DNA of 64,000 nt from CAZPAN01 sp964428485 (GCA_964428485.1 CAYRYP010000001.1:1-64000); one strand, 5' to 3'; positions 17,073 to 26,775 are shown, counted from the first letter of the stretch. A program made the numbers and translations. The notes: generated by a model not told the origin, from the letters alone.

Positions 17073-20000
17073 ATGCTCATCGACGCGATAGAGGAGATAC
17101 TCTCCAAGTGCAAGTCTGTGCGAGGACTCGAAGTGTCGCTGGACTCGGGGGAGAGCCCCGTCTTCAGCGCGCCACCCGCCGTCAGATCGCTTCTCACAGC
17201 GGCACTCTTCGTGAGGAATCCCAGGCCGATGCTCGTGGTTATCTCTGGGGAGGATGCCGCGAGACGCTTCTCAATGGGGCTCGGTCTCTACCTCGGCAGG
17301 GAGAGGGCGATGCACTACCCGTCCCTCCCGCAGATGCCCTGGTCGGACAGAGATCCAGACCCAGCCACCGTTGGACAGAGGTTGAGGGCCTTAAGCGCGC
17401 TTCGAACCGGCGAGCCTGTGGTGGTTGTCGCCTCTACCAGATCGCTCATGAGGCTCCTGCCGCCGGCTAGCTCGATGATGCTCGAACCTATGGGCTTCAC
17501 CGTTGGCGAGGAGGTCGACGGTCTCGAGTACGAGCAAATCCCGGAAGCCCTGGTTAGATTGGGTTACACCAGGGCCGACATTGCCAGCGAGCGGGGAACC
17601 TTCTCCGTGCACGGCGATTCTATGGACGTGTTCGGATCTGACTCGAACGCGCCGGTTAGGATCGGCTTTTTCGGCGACGAGGTGGACACGATCAGAAGGA
17701 TAGTTCCCTCCACTGGACAGACCATCTGCGACCTCGAAAGCGCCCGGATCTATCCCGCACGTGAGATCGTCGCGGGCAAACCTGAGGTTAAAAGGGCCCG
17801 AACTAAGCTCAACACAGCCGGTCTTCTCACCTACGAGATCGACGCCGAGCTTGAGGCTATAGCTGCAACCGGAGTGCACGGCTCTCAGGCGCAGTTCATG
17901 CCGTTTCTGTTCAACGGCTCATCGACCCCCATCGACATCGCCTCTCCCGACACGCTCACCTTGCTCATCGAGCCCCGTTCACTCTTCGACGATGCCACAA
18001 GAGGCTATGAGGAGCTTCAGAAGGCGGCGGGTGAGGCGTCGACCTCCCTCGAGGGGCTTTTCTCCTCTCCGCAGGAGATGCGCTTTGACCGAGGCCAGGT
18101 GCTCTCGATCCTGTCCTTGATGACCTCTGGAGCCTCCACGAATGGGGAGCTTCGCGCCACGAGAGCAAAGTCCACACCGTCACCCGAGAAATTTGCCGCA
18201 CAGTCGCGAGGGTTCATCTCGCGCGGATACACGGTGGTCCTAGGTGTCTCCGACAGGCAGCTCCGCGAGGAGCTGATGACTGAACTTACCGACGAGCATG
18301 TTCCAATCGCCCAGCGCGACAGGGAGAAACCGCAGCTTGACGCGAACGTAGTGAACATCATCGACGCCCCGATATCGATCCCGCTGGTAATCCCCGAGGC
18401 CCGCCTCGCGCTGCTCAACGCCGACGAGGCCATCACTGGACTCTCTGAGAACAGCGCCACTTCGCGCTCCGATGCCACCAGGATAAGTTTTCCCTACAAA
18501 CCCGGGGATTACGTCGTGCACTCCAGGCACGGCATCGCCCATTTCACCGGGATGGACCGCCAGGAGGTGGATGGGATCTGGCGTGACTACCTGGTGCTCG
18601 AGTACGCGGCTGGAGACAAGCTGTTCATCCCCGTCGAACAGATGTCTAAGATCACCAAATACGTAGGCGCCAAGGACGTCGAGCCCAGGCTCACCAGGCT
18701 AAACACCAACGACTGGTCGCGTGCTAGGCAGCGTGCCTCCAAGGCGGCCCGTAAGCTTGCTTTCGATCTGGTGGACCTCTACGTTCGCAGGTCCGCCGTG
18801 CAAGGCCACGCCTACTCCCCAGACAATGAGATGCAGCGCGAGATGGAGGAGATGTTTCCCTACGAGGAGACCTCCGACCAGGCCCGCGCTATCGCCGATG
18901 TGAAGGCCGATATGGAGTCTCCCAGACCGATGGACCGGCTGATATGCGGCGACGTGGGCTTCGGTAAGACCGAGGTAGCCATACGTGCGGCGTTTAAGGC
19001 GGTGCAGGACGGCATGCAGGTGATGGTGCTGTGCCCCACCACCATCCTCGCGCAGCAGCACTACACCACCTTCTCGGAACGTTTCGAGCCCTTTCCGGTG
19101 ACTGTGGATATCCTCTCGCGCTTCCGCACCGACGCTCAGCAGAAACGCACCTTAGATGGCTTCTCCGACGGCTCGGTGGATATCCTCATCGGAACCCATA
19201 GGCTGCTCTCACACGACGTCAGCCCCAAAAGGCTCGGCCTTGTGATAATCGACGAGGAGCAGCGTTTCGGAGTCGCTCACAAAGAGCAGATGAAGAACCT
19301 TCGAGAGCATATCGATGTGCTCACACTCACCGCCACCCCGATCCCGAGGACGCTGCAGATGTCGTTGGGCGGGATCAGGGACATGTCGCTGATCAACACC
19401 GCACCCACGCACCGTATCCCGGTGGAGACCTACGTCGGGGAGTGGGACGACGACATCGTTGGCGGCGCAATCAGACGCGAGATAGAGCGCGGCGGTCAGG
19501 TCTACTTCATATCCTCCCGCATCAGGAACATCGATGAGGCTACGGAGAAAATCCTGGAGTCGGTTCCCGAGGCCAGGGTGGGATTCGCGCATGGAAGGAT
19601 GGGGGAGACCGCCCTCGAGAACGTTATGGAGAGTTTCTCCGCCGGTGAGATCGACGTCCTCGTCTCCACCACGATCGTGGAGTCGGGGATCGACAACCCC
19701 CACACAAATACTCTCATCATCGCAGATTCCCATATGCTCGGGCTGGCCCAGCTCTATCAGCTCAAGGGCAGGGTCGGGCGATCCAGCGTCCAGGCCTACG
19801 CCTACTTTATGTTTCCGCGCGACATAACGCTGACGCAGGAGGCGATAGACAGGCTCGTGGCGATAAAGGAGAACCAGGAGCTAGGAAGTGGCATCAAGAT
19901 AGCGATGCGCGACCTGGAGATCCGCGGGGCCGGTTCGCTTCTTGGTGCCGAGCAATCGGGCAACATAAGCGCCATCGGCTTCGAGGCCTTCATGTCGATG

Positions 20001-20534
20001 CTTACCGAGTACGTGGACGAGGCCAGGGGCGCCACGCGCGCCAAGATGGTCTCCGATACCTTGATAGACGTCCCGGTTGAGGCGTTCATCCCAGAGGAAT
20101 TCGTTCCCGACACCGCAGATAGAGTGGAGATCTACCGTCAGTTCGCAATCGCACGCGATGCCGGAGATCTTGAGCGCATCAAGAGCAGACTTCGTGAAGA
20201 ATTCGGTGAACTTCCCGACGAGGTGGTAAGACTGTTCGCGCGCTCGCACGTGCAGATGGCCATGAGGGAGCTGGGAATAGAGAGTGCCGTCGCATCCAGG
20301 GAGAAGGTCACGCTGGAGCCAGTGGAGCTCGACGCCATGCAGAGACAGGCCGTTTCAGACTCCGGTGCCACCTACTTCACCAAGACCCACAAGATGATCG
20401 TGCGTCCTGCCGACATGTCACAGGCCCTCGAGACCATTCTCTTCGTGCTGAACGCCATCATCTCCGCAGACGAGCAGTTCAAGACGAGTGGTTCTGACAC
20501 CACCGGGCATGGTGGGCGCGAGAAGCTCATATGA
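17073..20534 (+). CDS. mfd: Transcription-repair coupling factor Mfd
   Basis: Mfd displaces stalled RNA polymerase and recruits UvrA. From 17073 the product has 1153 residues, near the E. coli length. Order: degenerate UvrB-like region, the RNA polymerase-interaction domain (GDYVVHSRHGIAHFTGM), superfamily 2 helicase motifs GDVGFGKTEVA, DEEQRFG and LTATPIPRTLQM, the TRG motif region with GRVGRSSVQAYAY, and a C-terminal UvrA-like domain. The start is uncertain. ATG at 17073 has GAAAGG 12 bases upstream, ATG at 16989 has GGGTGGA close by, and the frame is open to 16779. I prefer 17073 for family length. Confidence 0.94.
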   Translation: MLIDAIEEILSKCKSVRGLEVSLDSGESPVFSAPPAVRSLLTAALFVRNPRPMLVVISGEDAARRFSMGLGLYLGRERAMHYPSLPQMPWSDRDPDPATVGQRLRALSALRTGEPVVVVASTRSLMRLLPPASSMMLEPMGFTVGEEVDGLEYEQIPEALVRLGYTRADIASERGTFSVHGDSMDVFGSDSNAPVRIGFFGDEVDTIRRIVPSTGQTICDLESARIYPAREIVAGKPEVKRARTKLNTAGLLTYEIDAELEAIAATGVHGSQAQFMPFLFNGSSTPIDIASPDTLTLLIEPRSLFDDATRGYEELQKAAGEASTSLEGLFSSPQEMRFDRGQVLSILSLMTSGASTNGELRATRAKSTPSPEKFAAQSRGFISRGYTVVLGVSDRQLREELMTELTDEHVPIAQRDREKPQLDANVVNIIDAPISIPLVIPEARLALLNADEAITGLSENSATSRSDATRISFPYKPGDYVVHSRHGIAHFTGMDRQEVDGIWRDYLVLEYAAGDKLFIPVEQMSKITKYVGAKDVEPRLTRLNTNDWSRARQRASKAARKLAFDLVDLYVRRSAVQGHAYSPDNEMQREMEEMFPYEETSDQARAIADVKADMESPRPMDRLICGDVGFGKTEVAIRAAFKAVQDGMQVMVLCPTTILAQQHYTTFSERFEPFPVTVDILSRFRTDAQQKRTLDGFSDGSVDILIGTHRLLSHDVSPKRLGLVIIDEEQRFGVAHKEQMKNLREHIDVLTLTATPIPRTLQMSLGGIRDMSLINTAPTHRIPVETYVGEWDDDIVGGAIRREIERGGQVYFISSRIRNIDEATEKILESVPEARVGFAHGRMGETALENVMESFSAGEIDVLVSTTIVESGIDNPHTNTLIIADSHMLGLAQLYQLKGRVGRSSVQAYAYFMFPRDITLTQEAIDRLVAIKENQELGSGIKIAMRDLEIRGAGSLLGAEQSGNISAIGFEAFMSMLTEYVDEARGATRAKMVSDTLIDVPVEAFIPEEFVPDTADRVEIYRQFAIARDAGDLERIKSRLREEFGELPDEVVRLFARSHVQMAMRELGIESAVASREKVTLEPVELDAMQRQAVSDSGATYFTKTHKMIVRPADMSQALETILFVLNAIISADEQFKTSGSDTTGHGGREKLI

Positions 20535-20550
20535 TCGAAGGAGGTCTGTG

Positions 20551-21549
20551 ATGTCAAGCACAGGAAACGATAGGTCCGACTCCTTCGTGGAGGTGCCCGC
20601 ACAGGGAACCGACGCGGGCTCGGCCTTCGCGAGGTTCGTCGAGATCATAGCGGCGCTGCGTTCCGAGCAGGGCTGCCCTTGGGATAGGGAGCAAACTCAC
20701 ATGTCGATCTCCCGCAACATGGTCGAGGAGGCGTATGAGGCCCTCGATGCCATAGAGCGCGGGGACCTAGAAGATATGACCGAGGAGTTGGGTGACGTTC
20801 TTCTAGAGGTGGTTCTCCAGGCGCAGATCGCCTCCGACGAGGGAGAGTTCACAATTGAGGACGTGATCGATGGGATCTCCGACAAGATGGTGCGCCGCCA
20901 CCCCCATGTCTTCGGCGACGAGGCATCCTTCGAGGCTGCGGGACTTACAGATGAGGAGATCACCGCGATCGAAGGCGTGCGTACACCTGGCGACGTCTCT
21001 TTCCTCTGGGACTACATAAAGAAACACGAAAAGGCCCAGAAGGTCGCACGCCGCGCTGAGCTCGCGAAGTCGCGCGGGGAGGTCCCGATCCCTCGGGGTA
21101 TCCTCGACGACGTATCTCGCTCGCAGCCCGCACTGATGCAGGCACAGGACATCAGCCGAAAGCTGGTCTCACACGGTTTCGAGTGGGACTCCACCGAGAT
21201 GGTATGGGAGCAGTTCGAGGAGGAGAGGCGCGAGTTCGTGGAGGCATGCGAGAGGCTCTCCTCGGCGAGAGAGGCGAAGGACCCAGAGGCCGTCGTCGCA
21301 GCCGAACGCTCGGCCGAGCTTGAGATGGGAGACGTCCTATTCACTCTCGTTAACGTCGCCCGAAAGCACGGAATCGACGCGGAGAGCGCTCTAAGGGCCA
21401 CGTGCAAGAAGGTAAGGGAGCGCTGGGCGGCCGTGGAGAGATTCGCAGCTCGGGAGGGGAGAGGTGTGGACGACTACGACACCGAGGGGCTCAACGTGCT
21501 TTGGGACAGGGCTAAGACCGAGCTTCGCGAAAGGGACAACTCTTGCTAA
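20551..21549 (+). CDS. mazG: Nucleoside triphosphate pyrophosphohydrolase MazG
   Basis: MazG hydrolyses NTPs and dNTPs to monophosphates and helps clear damaged nucleotides. The 332-residue protein has two MazG domains. The first, residues 30-150, has GCPWDREQTH, EEAYEALDAI and EELGDVLLEVVLQ. The second, residues 200-300, has FEEERREFVEA and ELEMGDVLFTLVNVAR. The duplicated EExxE...ExxD metal sites are visible in both. The ATG at 20551 has AAGGAGGT upstream and sits 16 bases after mfd. The last residues follow RWAAVERFA, a standard MazG ending. Confidence 0.93.
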   Translation: MSSTGNDRSDSFVEVPAQGTDAGSAFARFVEIIAALRSEQGCPWDREQTHMSISRNMVEEAYEALDAIERGDLEDMTEELGDVLLEVVLQAQIASDEGEFTIEDVIDGISDKMVRRHPHVFGDEASFEAAGLTDEEITAIEGVRTPGDVSFLWDYIKKHEKAQKVARRAELAKSRGEVPIPRGILDDVSRSQPALMQAQDISRKLVSHGFEWDSTEMVWEQFEEERREFVEACERLSSAREAKDPEAVVAAERSAELEMGDVLFTLVNVARKHGIDAESALRATCKKVRERWAAVERFAAREGRGVDDYDTEGLNVLWDRAKTELRERDNSC

Positions 21550-21626
21550 CTTTTGCTGAGAGCCCGAACTGACCTCCCGTTAACAACCTAGGCCTCCCAT
21601 GCTCGTGCAAGACGCGGTCGCAGTGG

Positions 21627-21634
21627 GATAATAT
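21627..21634 (+). promoter_or_regulatory. Possible -10 element before polyprenyl synthase gene
   Basis: GATAATAT lies about 55 bases before the likely start of the next gene, in the 140-base space after mazG. A matching -35 element is not clear, so this is a weak call. The intergenic space otherwise shows nothing recognisable. Confidence 0.3.
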
Positions 21635-21689
21635 CGGTTCATTGATGATTTCAACGGCGCTTGTGCGCCAACTAGTCTCGGGGTGTGTG

Positions 21690-22694
21690 ATGGATTTCGA
21701 GCGGTTTCTAAACAGCAATGCCCAGGTGGTCAATGACTACCTCGATAGGTTCTTCGATGGGGAGGATAACCCCGACATCAGAAGGTACCTCTACGATCCG
21801 CTGTCGGAGTACACCTCCAACGCCGGCAAACGCCACAGGCCCCTCATATGCCTTTTGGCGTGCAGCGCGGTAGGCGGAGACTACCACGATGCCATCACCT
21901 CGGCCGCGGCCATCGAGCACTTCCACACAGCGGCGCTCATCCACGACGACATCGCCGACGAGTCCATGCTCCGCAGAGGAAGGCCCTGCATGCACATCAC
22001 CCAGGGGGTAGGACTCGCCATCAACGCCGGCGACCTTGCGCTGTCCTCGGTCATGTCCTCGGTCGTCCGCGATCCCAACCTCCCCGACGCGATCAAGCTG
22101 CGAGTGGTAGGCGAGCTGGTTGACATGGACGAGACAACCATCGAGGGCCAGGCGCTAGACATCGGGTGGGCCAGGGACAAACGCTACGATATCGGCATCG
22201 ACGACTATCTTCTGATGGCTTCACGCAAGACCGCCTGCTACTCCGGATCCGTTCCACTGGCTGTAGGCGCAATCGTAGGCGGCGGCACTGAGGAGCAGAT
22301 CAAAGCCTTGAGGGAGTTTGGGGAGTTGGTGGGCCTGGCATTCCAGATCCAGGACGACCTATTAAACCTCGTAGGCAGCGAGGAGGAGATGGGCAAGGAT
22401 TTCATGAGCGACATAACGGAGGGTAAGCGCACTTATATGGTCGTGCACTCGCTCGGCAGCGCCCCTACACGAGACGAGCTCATATCTATTCTCGATTCCA
22501 AGGCCACGGAGGACCGTCTGCTGAGGAGAGCCGTGGAGATCATGCATCAGACCGGATCCATCGATGCGGCTAGGGACTACGCTCACGAACTCACTGCATC
22601 TGCCAAGGAACTCCTGAACGACCTGGACATCACACCAGAATCCAAGGTGACACTGCTGTCTATGGCCGACTACTTCGTCGACAGACTCAGGTGA
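21690..22694 (+). CDS. Polyprenyl diphosphate synthase
   Basis: The 334-residue protein is a trans-isoprenyl diphosphate synthase, which lengthens allylic diphosphates with IPP. It shows GKRHRP near residue 49, the first aspartate motif HDDIAD near residue 85, and the second, QIQDDLLN, near residue 222. Small residues (AA) stand 4-5 places before the first motif, which in this family permits long chains, so a C30-C45 product is likelier than FPP (inference). The ATG at 21690 is preferred; the frame is open to 21642. Quinone side-chain synthesis is a plausible role. It overlaps the region where the peptidoglycan-binding gene begins. Confidence 0.88.
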   Translation: MDFERFLNSNAQVVNDYLDRFFDGEDNPDIRRYLYDPLSEYTSNAGKRHRPLICLLACSAVGGDYHDAITSAAAIEHFHTAALIHDDIADESMLRRGRPCMHITQGVGLAINAGDLALSSVMSSVVRDPNLPDAIKLRVVGELVDMDETTIEGQALDIGWARDKRYDIGIDDYLLMASRKTACYSGSVPLAVGAIVGGGTEEQIKALREFGELVGLAFQIQDDLLNLVGSEEEMGKDFMSDITEGKRTYMVVHSLGSAPTRDELISILDSKATEDRLLRRAVEIMHQTGSIDAARDYAHELTASAKELLNDLDITPESKVTLLSMADYFVDRLR

Positions 22695-22699
22695 TCGGG

Positions 22700-23641
22700 A
22701 TGGCGATGGATTGTTTCGAGCCGATCTTTGAGGGTTGCACCGGAGCTGCCGTCGAGGACGTCCAGAGGCGCCTCACAAAGCTCGGATACGACCTGGGAGA
22801 ACAGGGCATAGACGGCGTGTTCGGCGAGGGAACCCGCATGGCGGTGCGTAGGTTCAGGAGCGACAAGGGTATGTCCGATGGCGATACCATCGACGCGCTA
22901 ACCTGGGCCGCGCTCGTCGACGCCTCCTTCGAACTTGGTGACCGCACGCTGTATCTCAAGATGCCCTACTTTCACGGAAACGACGTCGCGCAACTGCAGC
23001 AGGCCCTGTCGATCCTGGGCTTCGGATGCGGGCCACAGGACTCCATATTCGGGGCCTACACCGAAAAGGCCGTGCGTGACTTTCAGGCCAACATGGGAAT
23101 CGACCCCGATGGAATCGTGGGGATGGCTACCTGCAACGCTATCGAGCGGTTGCACTGGGCATACAAGGACAAGAGCCCGATGGGTGTCGACGACGGTATG
23201 CTCGCCTTCTCAAGGGCCGTCGAGGTGCTAGAGAACAGCCCGATCTGCATCTACGGCACCGACGAGATCACAAGGGAGATAGCCTCCAGGGTCGCGAACC
23301 TCGCGTTTGCCACCACGAGCCTGTCCAGGCTCTCGAGCGCGGACTCGCTGTCGGGAACCCCGTCGGAAGAGATGGTGCTAGTGGAGATCGGAACCGACGT
23401 GCTCCCGGAGCCCGACGGGGTGCCGGTGGTCGTATTCGAGAACGCCCGTGACCTCGCGAGGAGGTTCAAGATAGCGGTCTCGTCGCTGTCGTCCGCGCCC
23501 TCCAGCGTCCGTAAGAGGATAGTCGTCAGGATCGCTGCGGACAGGCTCGAGGACGACGTTGAGGACATCGATGGCGATCTGCGTAACCTCATCCAGCACT
23601 TTGCAATCCAGATCCTCGACGCGATCTGCTTTGCCTTCTGA
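22700..23641 (+). CDS. Tandem peptidoglycan-binding domain protein with divergent C-terminus
   Basis: Residues 10-75 and 85-155 are two PG_binding_1 repeats (VEDVQRRLTKLGYDLGEQGIDGVFG and VAQLQQALSILGFG...IFGAYTEKAVRDFQ). The remaining 150 residues are where actinobacterial CwlM-type proteins carry an Amidase_3 domain. Here the segment keeps an alpha/beta look (MVLVEIGTDVL, PVVVFENARDLARRF) but I see no His/Glu zinc ligands, so it is probably not a hydrolase (inference). There is no signal peptide, suggesting a cytosolic role like CwlM. The start is uncertain: ATG at 22700 follows AGGTGATC, while GTG at 22691 overlaps the previous stop. Confidence 0.78.
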   Translation: MAMDCFEPIFEGCTGAAVEDVQRRLTKLGYDLGEQGIDGVFGEGTRMAVRRFRSDKGMSDGDTIDALTWAALVDASFELGDRTLYLKMPYFHGNDVAQLQQALSILGFGCGPQDSIFGAYTEKAVRDFQANMGIDPDGIVGMATCNAIERLHWAYKDKSPMGVDDGMLAFSRAVEVLENSPICIYGTDEITREIASRVANLAFATTSLSRLSSADSLSGTPSEEMVLVEIGTDVLPEPDGVPVVVFENARDLARRFKIAVSSLSSAPSSVRKRIVVRIAADRLEDDVEDIDGDLRNLIQHFAIQILDAICFAF

Positions 23642-23658
23642 TCGCGGGGCGATCTTTT
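23640..23658 (+). terminator. Short rho-independent terminator
   Basis: GATCGC and GCGATC form a 6-bp stem with a GGG loop, followed at once by TTTT. The stem begins within the stop codon of the peptidoglycan-binding protein. This closes the mfd-side operon before the promoter at 23694. Confidence 0.65.
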
Positions 23659-23693
23659 CAGAAAAACTTCCATCGAATCACCGATCAGGTCTC

Positions 23694-23720
23694 TTTACAA
23701 TTTCTACATCGGAATATAAT
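23694..23720 (+). promoter_or_regulatory. Sigma-70-like promoter
   Basis: TTTACA and a perfect TATAAT are separated by 15 bases, about 50 bases before the ATG of the zinc-ribbon membrane protein. It directly follows a terminator, which supports a new transcript starting here. The spacing is one to two bases shorter than ideal. Confidence 0.65.
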
Positions 23721-23771
23721 TTGACACGGCATTTTCAGTAGTTCCATCTTCGACAAAGGGGTTTGATACAG

Positions 23772-24518
23772 ATGGCAGGTACTAGTTACTCTCCTTCCCC
23801 CACGGTTCCACTGGGGTATCACAAGGCATTCAACTATGTGCTTCTCCCGATCGGCATCATCATTCAGCTCATCGGACTCTTCTCTGTGACATCGAGTGGG
23901 CTCGTGGTCTTCATTAACCTCTGCCTCGTTGGCCTCATGATCGCCACTATGGTAGGCATGCTAAAGTTCCAGCGTTGGTCGTTTGTCACCCTGCTGATTC
24001 TCGTGATAATAGAGCTAGTGGTCTACGTAATACTCTTCTTCCTCCTAGCATGGCTGCTTAGTCTCTACGGGAGCGCCATGTCATACATGGGCAGCACGTT
24101 GTCCTATTACGGATACAGCACCGGAGGTGGCATCTTCGGCGCTATCGCCTCCATCGGATGGATCGCAGTCATCCTATGCATCGCGTTCATCGCTATGAGC
24201 ATCTTCACTCTGGTCTACTACATCCGCCGCAAGAACCTCTTCTTCTCGATTCCCAACCAGTACCAGGTTACCCACGGTGCCGGCACCATGTACGGAGCAA
24301 CTGGTAGTGCCTACGGTGCCAACTACGGGCAGCCCGTTGGCTCTCAGCCCTATCAGTCCCAGCAGTCCGGTGCTCCGTTTGCCGGACAGGCTCAACAGCA
24401 GCCCGCCGCTGCGCAACCTCAGCCCCAGGTGGGGAAGAAGTTCTGCTCGCATTGCGGTGCGGAGATCGCCAACCTCAACAACAAGTTCTGCTCCAAGTGC
24501 GGGACGCCCGTAAAGTAG
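23772..24518 (+). CDS. Four-helix membrane protein with C-terminal zinc ribbon
   Basis: The 248-residue product has about four hydrophobic segments between residues 20 and 155. A Gly/Tyr/Gln/Ala-rich flexible stretch follows (residues 170-220, repeats such as YGAT and YGAN). A double zinc ribbon ends the protein, FCSHCGAEI...FCSKCGTP. Such membrane zinc-ribbon proteins are frequent in actinomycetes and Firmicutes and have no defined role. The ATG at 23772 has AAAGGGG about 10 bases upstream; a TTG at 23763 is a weaker choice. It is transcribed alone, from its own promoter to the hairpin at 24566. Confidence 0.8.
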   Translation: MAGTSYSPSPTVPLGYHKAFNYVLLPIGIIIQLIGLFSVTSSGLVVFINLCLVGLMIATMVGMLKFQRWSFVTLLILVIIELVVYVILFFLLAWLLSLYGSAMSYMGSTLSYYGYSTGGGIFGAIASIGWIAVILCIAFIAMSIFTLVYYIRRKNLFFSIPNQYQVTHGAGTMYGATGSAYGANYGQPVGSQPYQSQQSGAPFAGQAQQQPAAAQPQPQVGKKFCSHCGAEIANLNNKFCSKCGTPVK

Positions 24519-24565
24519 GGCACCCCGCTCCCAATATCTGACGAATACCTGCGTTTTGCGGGTGA

Positions 24566-24592
24566 AGGTAGCCGGCCTTGTGCCGGCTACCT
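24566..24592 (+). terminator. Strong hairpin, possible terminator
   Basis: AGGTAGCCGGC and GCCGGCTACCT form a perfect 11-bp stem with a CTTGT loop, 48 bases after the zinc-ribbon gene. No T-run follows, so it may be a factor-dependent terminator or an mRNA 3' stabiliser. Confidence 0.5.
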
Positions 24593-24691
24593 GCATGTAT
24601 GGAGACGAAAGCACCATGATGCAGCTATAGTTCCGTACATGCGAAAAGGAACTTTGAGCATGTATGCATCAGCGATAGCCATGGAGGGTTT

Positions 24692-26731
24692 ATGAGGATT
24701 GGGATTGGAATCGACACCGGTGGAACCTACACAGACGTCGTCGCATACGACTACGACACCGGCGAGGTACTTGCCAAGAACAAGACGCTTACCACCAAGG
24801 AGGATCTAACGAGATGCATCGAAAGCTCGGTGGACTTCCTGAACAAGGAGCTGCTCTCCAGCGCAGTGTCTATCTCGCTATCGACGACACTTGCAACCAA
24901 CGCCTGCGTCGAGGGAAGGGGAGGCCGCGCCAAGCTCGTCCTTCTTGGATTGCCACGCAAGATGCTCGACAGGATCGACCTGAAGGGGAAGTACGGGATC
25001 GACCCTGGTGACGTGCTGTGCATGGACACCAAGGGTAGCTTCGACGGATCGGTGATCGACGAGCCCGACTGGGAGGAACTCCTGGAATCCAACAGGGATT
25101 TTTTCGATAGTGCGCAGTCGATCGCAATCTCAGAGGTCAATTCGCTGAGAAACAACGCCCAGGTCGAGAGATGCGGATCCGAGTTCTTCTCCGACAGGCT
25201 CGGCGTTCCTGTCGTCTCGGCAAGTGATCTGGCAACCGAGCTCAACTTCATAGAGAGAGGCGCCACGGCTCTTCTCAACGCTAGGCTCCTCCCGGTTATT
25301 TCGAAGTTCGTGACAGCGGTGGGGGAGGTGCTGGGCAAGAGAGGGCTGAACATCCCGGTTATGATCCTCAGAAGCGACGGTAGCCTCATGTCGCAGGAGT
25401 TCTCCCGCAAAAAGCCCGTGGAGACTATTCTTAGCGGACCTGCGGCGAGTGTGATCGGTGGCAAGGGCATATCGCATGTTGAAGACTGCATGATCATCGA
25501 CATTGGCGGCACCACCACAGACATCTCCATCGTCGAGGGAGGTGTGCCCGCGATGACCGACAGCATCAAGATCGGGGGATGGAAGACCCAGGTCAGCGGC
25601 GTCTTCATTAACACCTACGGACTCGGTGGAGACAGCCGCGTCTGGGTTGATGAGGGAAAGCTGCGCATCGGCTCAAAGAGGGTTGTGCCGCTGTGCATCC
25701 TGGCTACCTACGAACCTCAAGTGATGGAGAGCATGCAGATGCTACGCTACGAGATGCGCAGGTCCGTTCAGCCTCTCAACGAATTCCTATACCTCGTAGA
25801 CGAACCAAAGGACACCTCTGCTCTCACCGAGCCCGAAAAGATGCTTATAGAGCTGCTCGAGGATGGGCCGATGATGATCGGTGACCCGAGGTTCAACCCC
25901 TACACCCTGCGCTCAGAGCGCCTCGAGGATGAGGGCGTCGTTATGCGCTGCGGCATCACCCCAACCGACATCATGCACCTCAAAGGCGACTTCGACAGAT
26001 TCGATGCAAGGGGGTCGGCAGCGGCGCTCCGCTACTTCGCCAGAAACCTCTACCATGTAAAGACCGATGGAGATATCGACGCCGTCATACCGGAGATCTG
26101 CGATCGCATCTACGACATGGCCAAGGAGCGCCTCTACAAGTGCATCATGTACTCGCTCCTGGAGTATCGCTTCCCCGAGATCTTTGCAAATGGCATCGAC
26201 ACCCAGACCAAGGCCCTTGTGGCCAGAGGGTGGAATAGCTTCGTCGAGAGGCGTGCGGGGCGCAACGTGAACACGGAGATGCTCGATGTTCTCTTCGACG
26301 CTAACACCACGCTCGTGGGGATCGGCGCACCCACCCATGTCCTTCTTCCAGATGTCGCAAGGGCTATGGGGGTTGAGTACGTGATCCCCGAAGACGCCGA
26401 GGTCGCCAACGCCATAGGCACCGCCATCGCGGACATCTCCGCCAAGGTGGTAGTGGACGTGTCCCCCAAATACGGCGCCGGCGGGCTGGATGGCTTCACA
26501 GTTCATGCATCGACGGGCAACAGGTTCTTCCGGAATGCGGAGGAGGCTATAGCCTTCGCCATCAAGGTTGCGAGAGCAGATGCGGAGGCCGAGGCCAGAG
26601 CCCGAGGGGCTCTCGGGAAGCTGGACATCAGCACCCAGGTCGAAAAGAGGAAGGGACCGACCATGCTTGGCGAGGTTCTTAACCTTGGTATCAGGGTATT
26701 CGGCTACGCCAAGGGAGGCGCGCTTGCGTAG
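24692..26731 (+). CDS. Hydantoinase/oxoprolinase A-type protein (HyuA-like)
   Basis: The 679-residue protein matches the hydantoinase A/oxoprolinase family, ATP-dependent ring-opening amidohydrolases of the ASKHA fold. The first phosphate loop is GIDTGGTYTDVV at the N-terminus. The second is IIDIGGTTTDISIVEGG near residue 268, with ILSGPAASVIGG before it. The C-terminal ATP-binding region has GIGAPTH and EVANAIGTAIA near residues 547 and 570. Most active enzymes pair with HyuB or carry a fused B domain; neither is found nearby, so the substrate is unknown. The last 100 residues or so differ from classical HyuA. GGAGGGTTT precedes the ATG. Confidence 0.82.
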   Translation: MRIGIGIDTGGTYTDVVAYDYDTGEVLAKNKTLTTKEDLTRCIESSVDFLNKELLSSAVSISLSTTLATNACVEGRGGRAKLVLLGLPRKMLDRIDLKGKYGIDPGDVLCMDTKGSFDGSVIDEPDWEELLESNRDFFDSAQSIAISEVNSLRNNAQVERCGSEFFSDRLGVPVVSASDLATELNFIERGATALLNARLLPVISKFVTAVGEVLGKRGLNIPVMILRSDGSLMSQEFSRKKPVETILSGPAASVIGGKGISHVEDCMIIDIGGTTTDISIVEGGVPAMTDSIKIGGWKTQVSGVFINTYGLGGDSRVWVDEGKLRIGSKRVVPLCILATYEPQVMESMQMLRYEMRRSVQPLNEFLYLVDEPKDTSALTEPEKMLIELLEDGPMMIGDPRFNPYTLRSERLEDEGVVMRCGITPTDIMHLKGDFDRFDARGSAAALRYFARNLYHVKTDGDIDAVIPEICDRIYDMAKERLYKCIMYSLLEYRFPEIFANGIDTQTKALVARGWNSFVERRAGRNVNTEMLDVLFDANTTLVGIGAPTHVLLPDVARAMGVEYVIPEDAEVANAIGTAIADISAKVVVDVSPKYGAGGLDGFTVHASTGNRFFRNAEEAIAFAIKVARADAEAEARARGALGKLDISTQVEKRKGPTMLGEVLNLGIRVFGYAKGGALA

Positions 26732-26775
26732 CATTGAATTCCCATAATCCATCATCACCAGACATACCGCTGAGA

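Noticed and set aside
16841..17197. Extended N-termini for nth (to 17197) and mfd (from 16779) that would overlap each other
   Set aside because: The overlap would be large and the added residues have no domain content; ribosome sites favour shorter starts.
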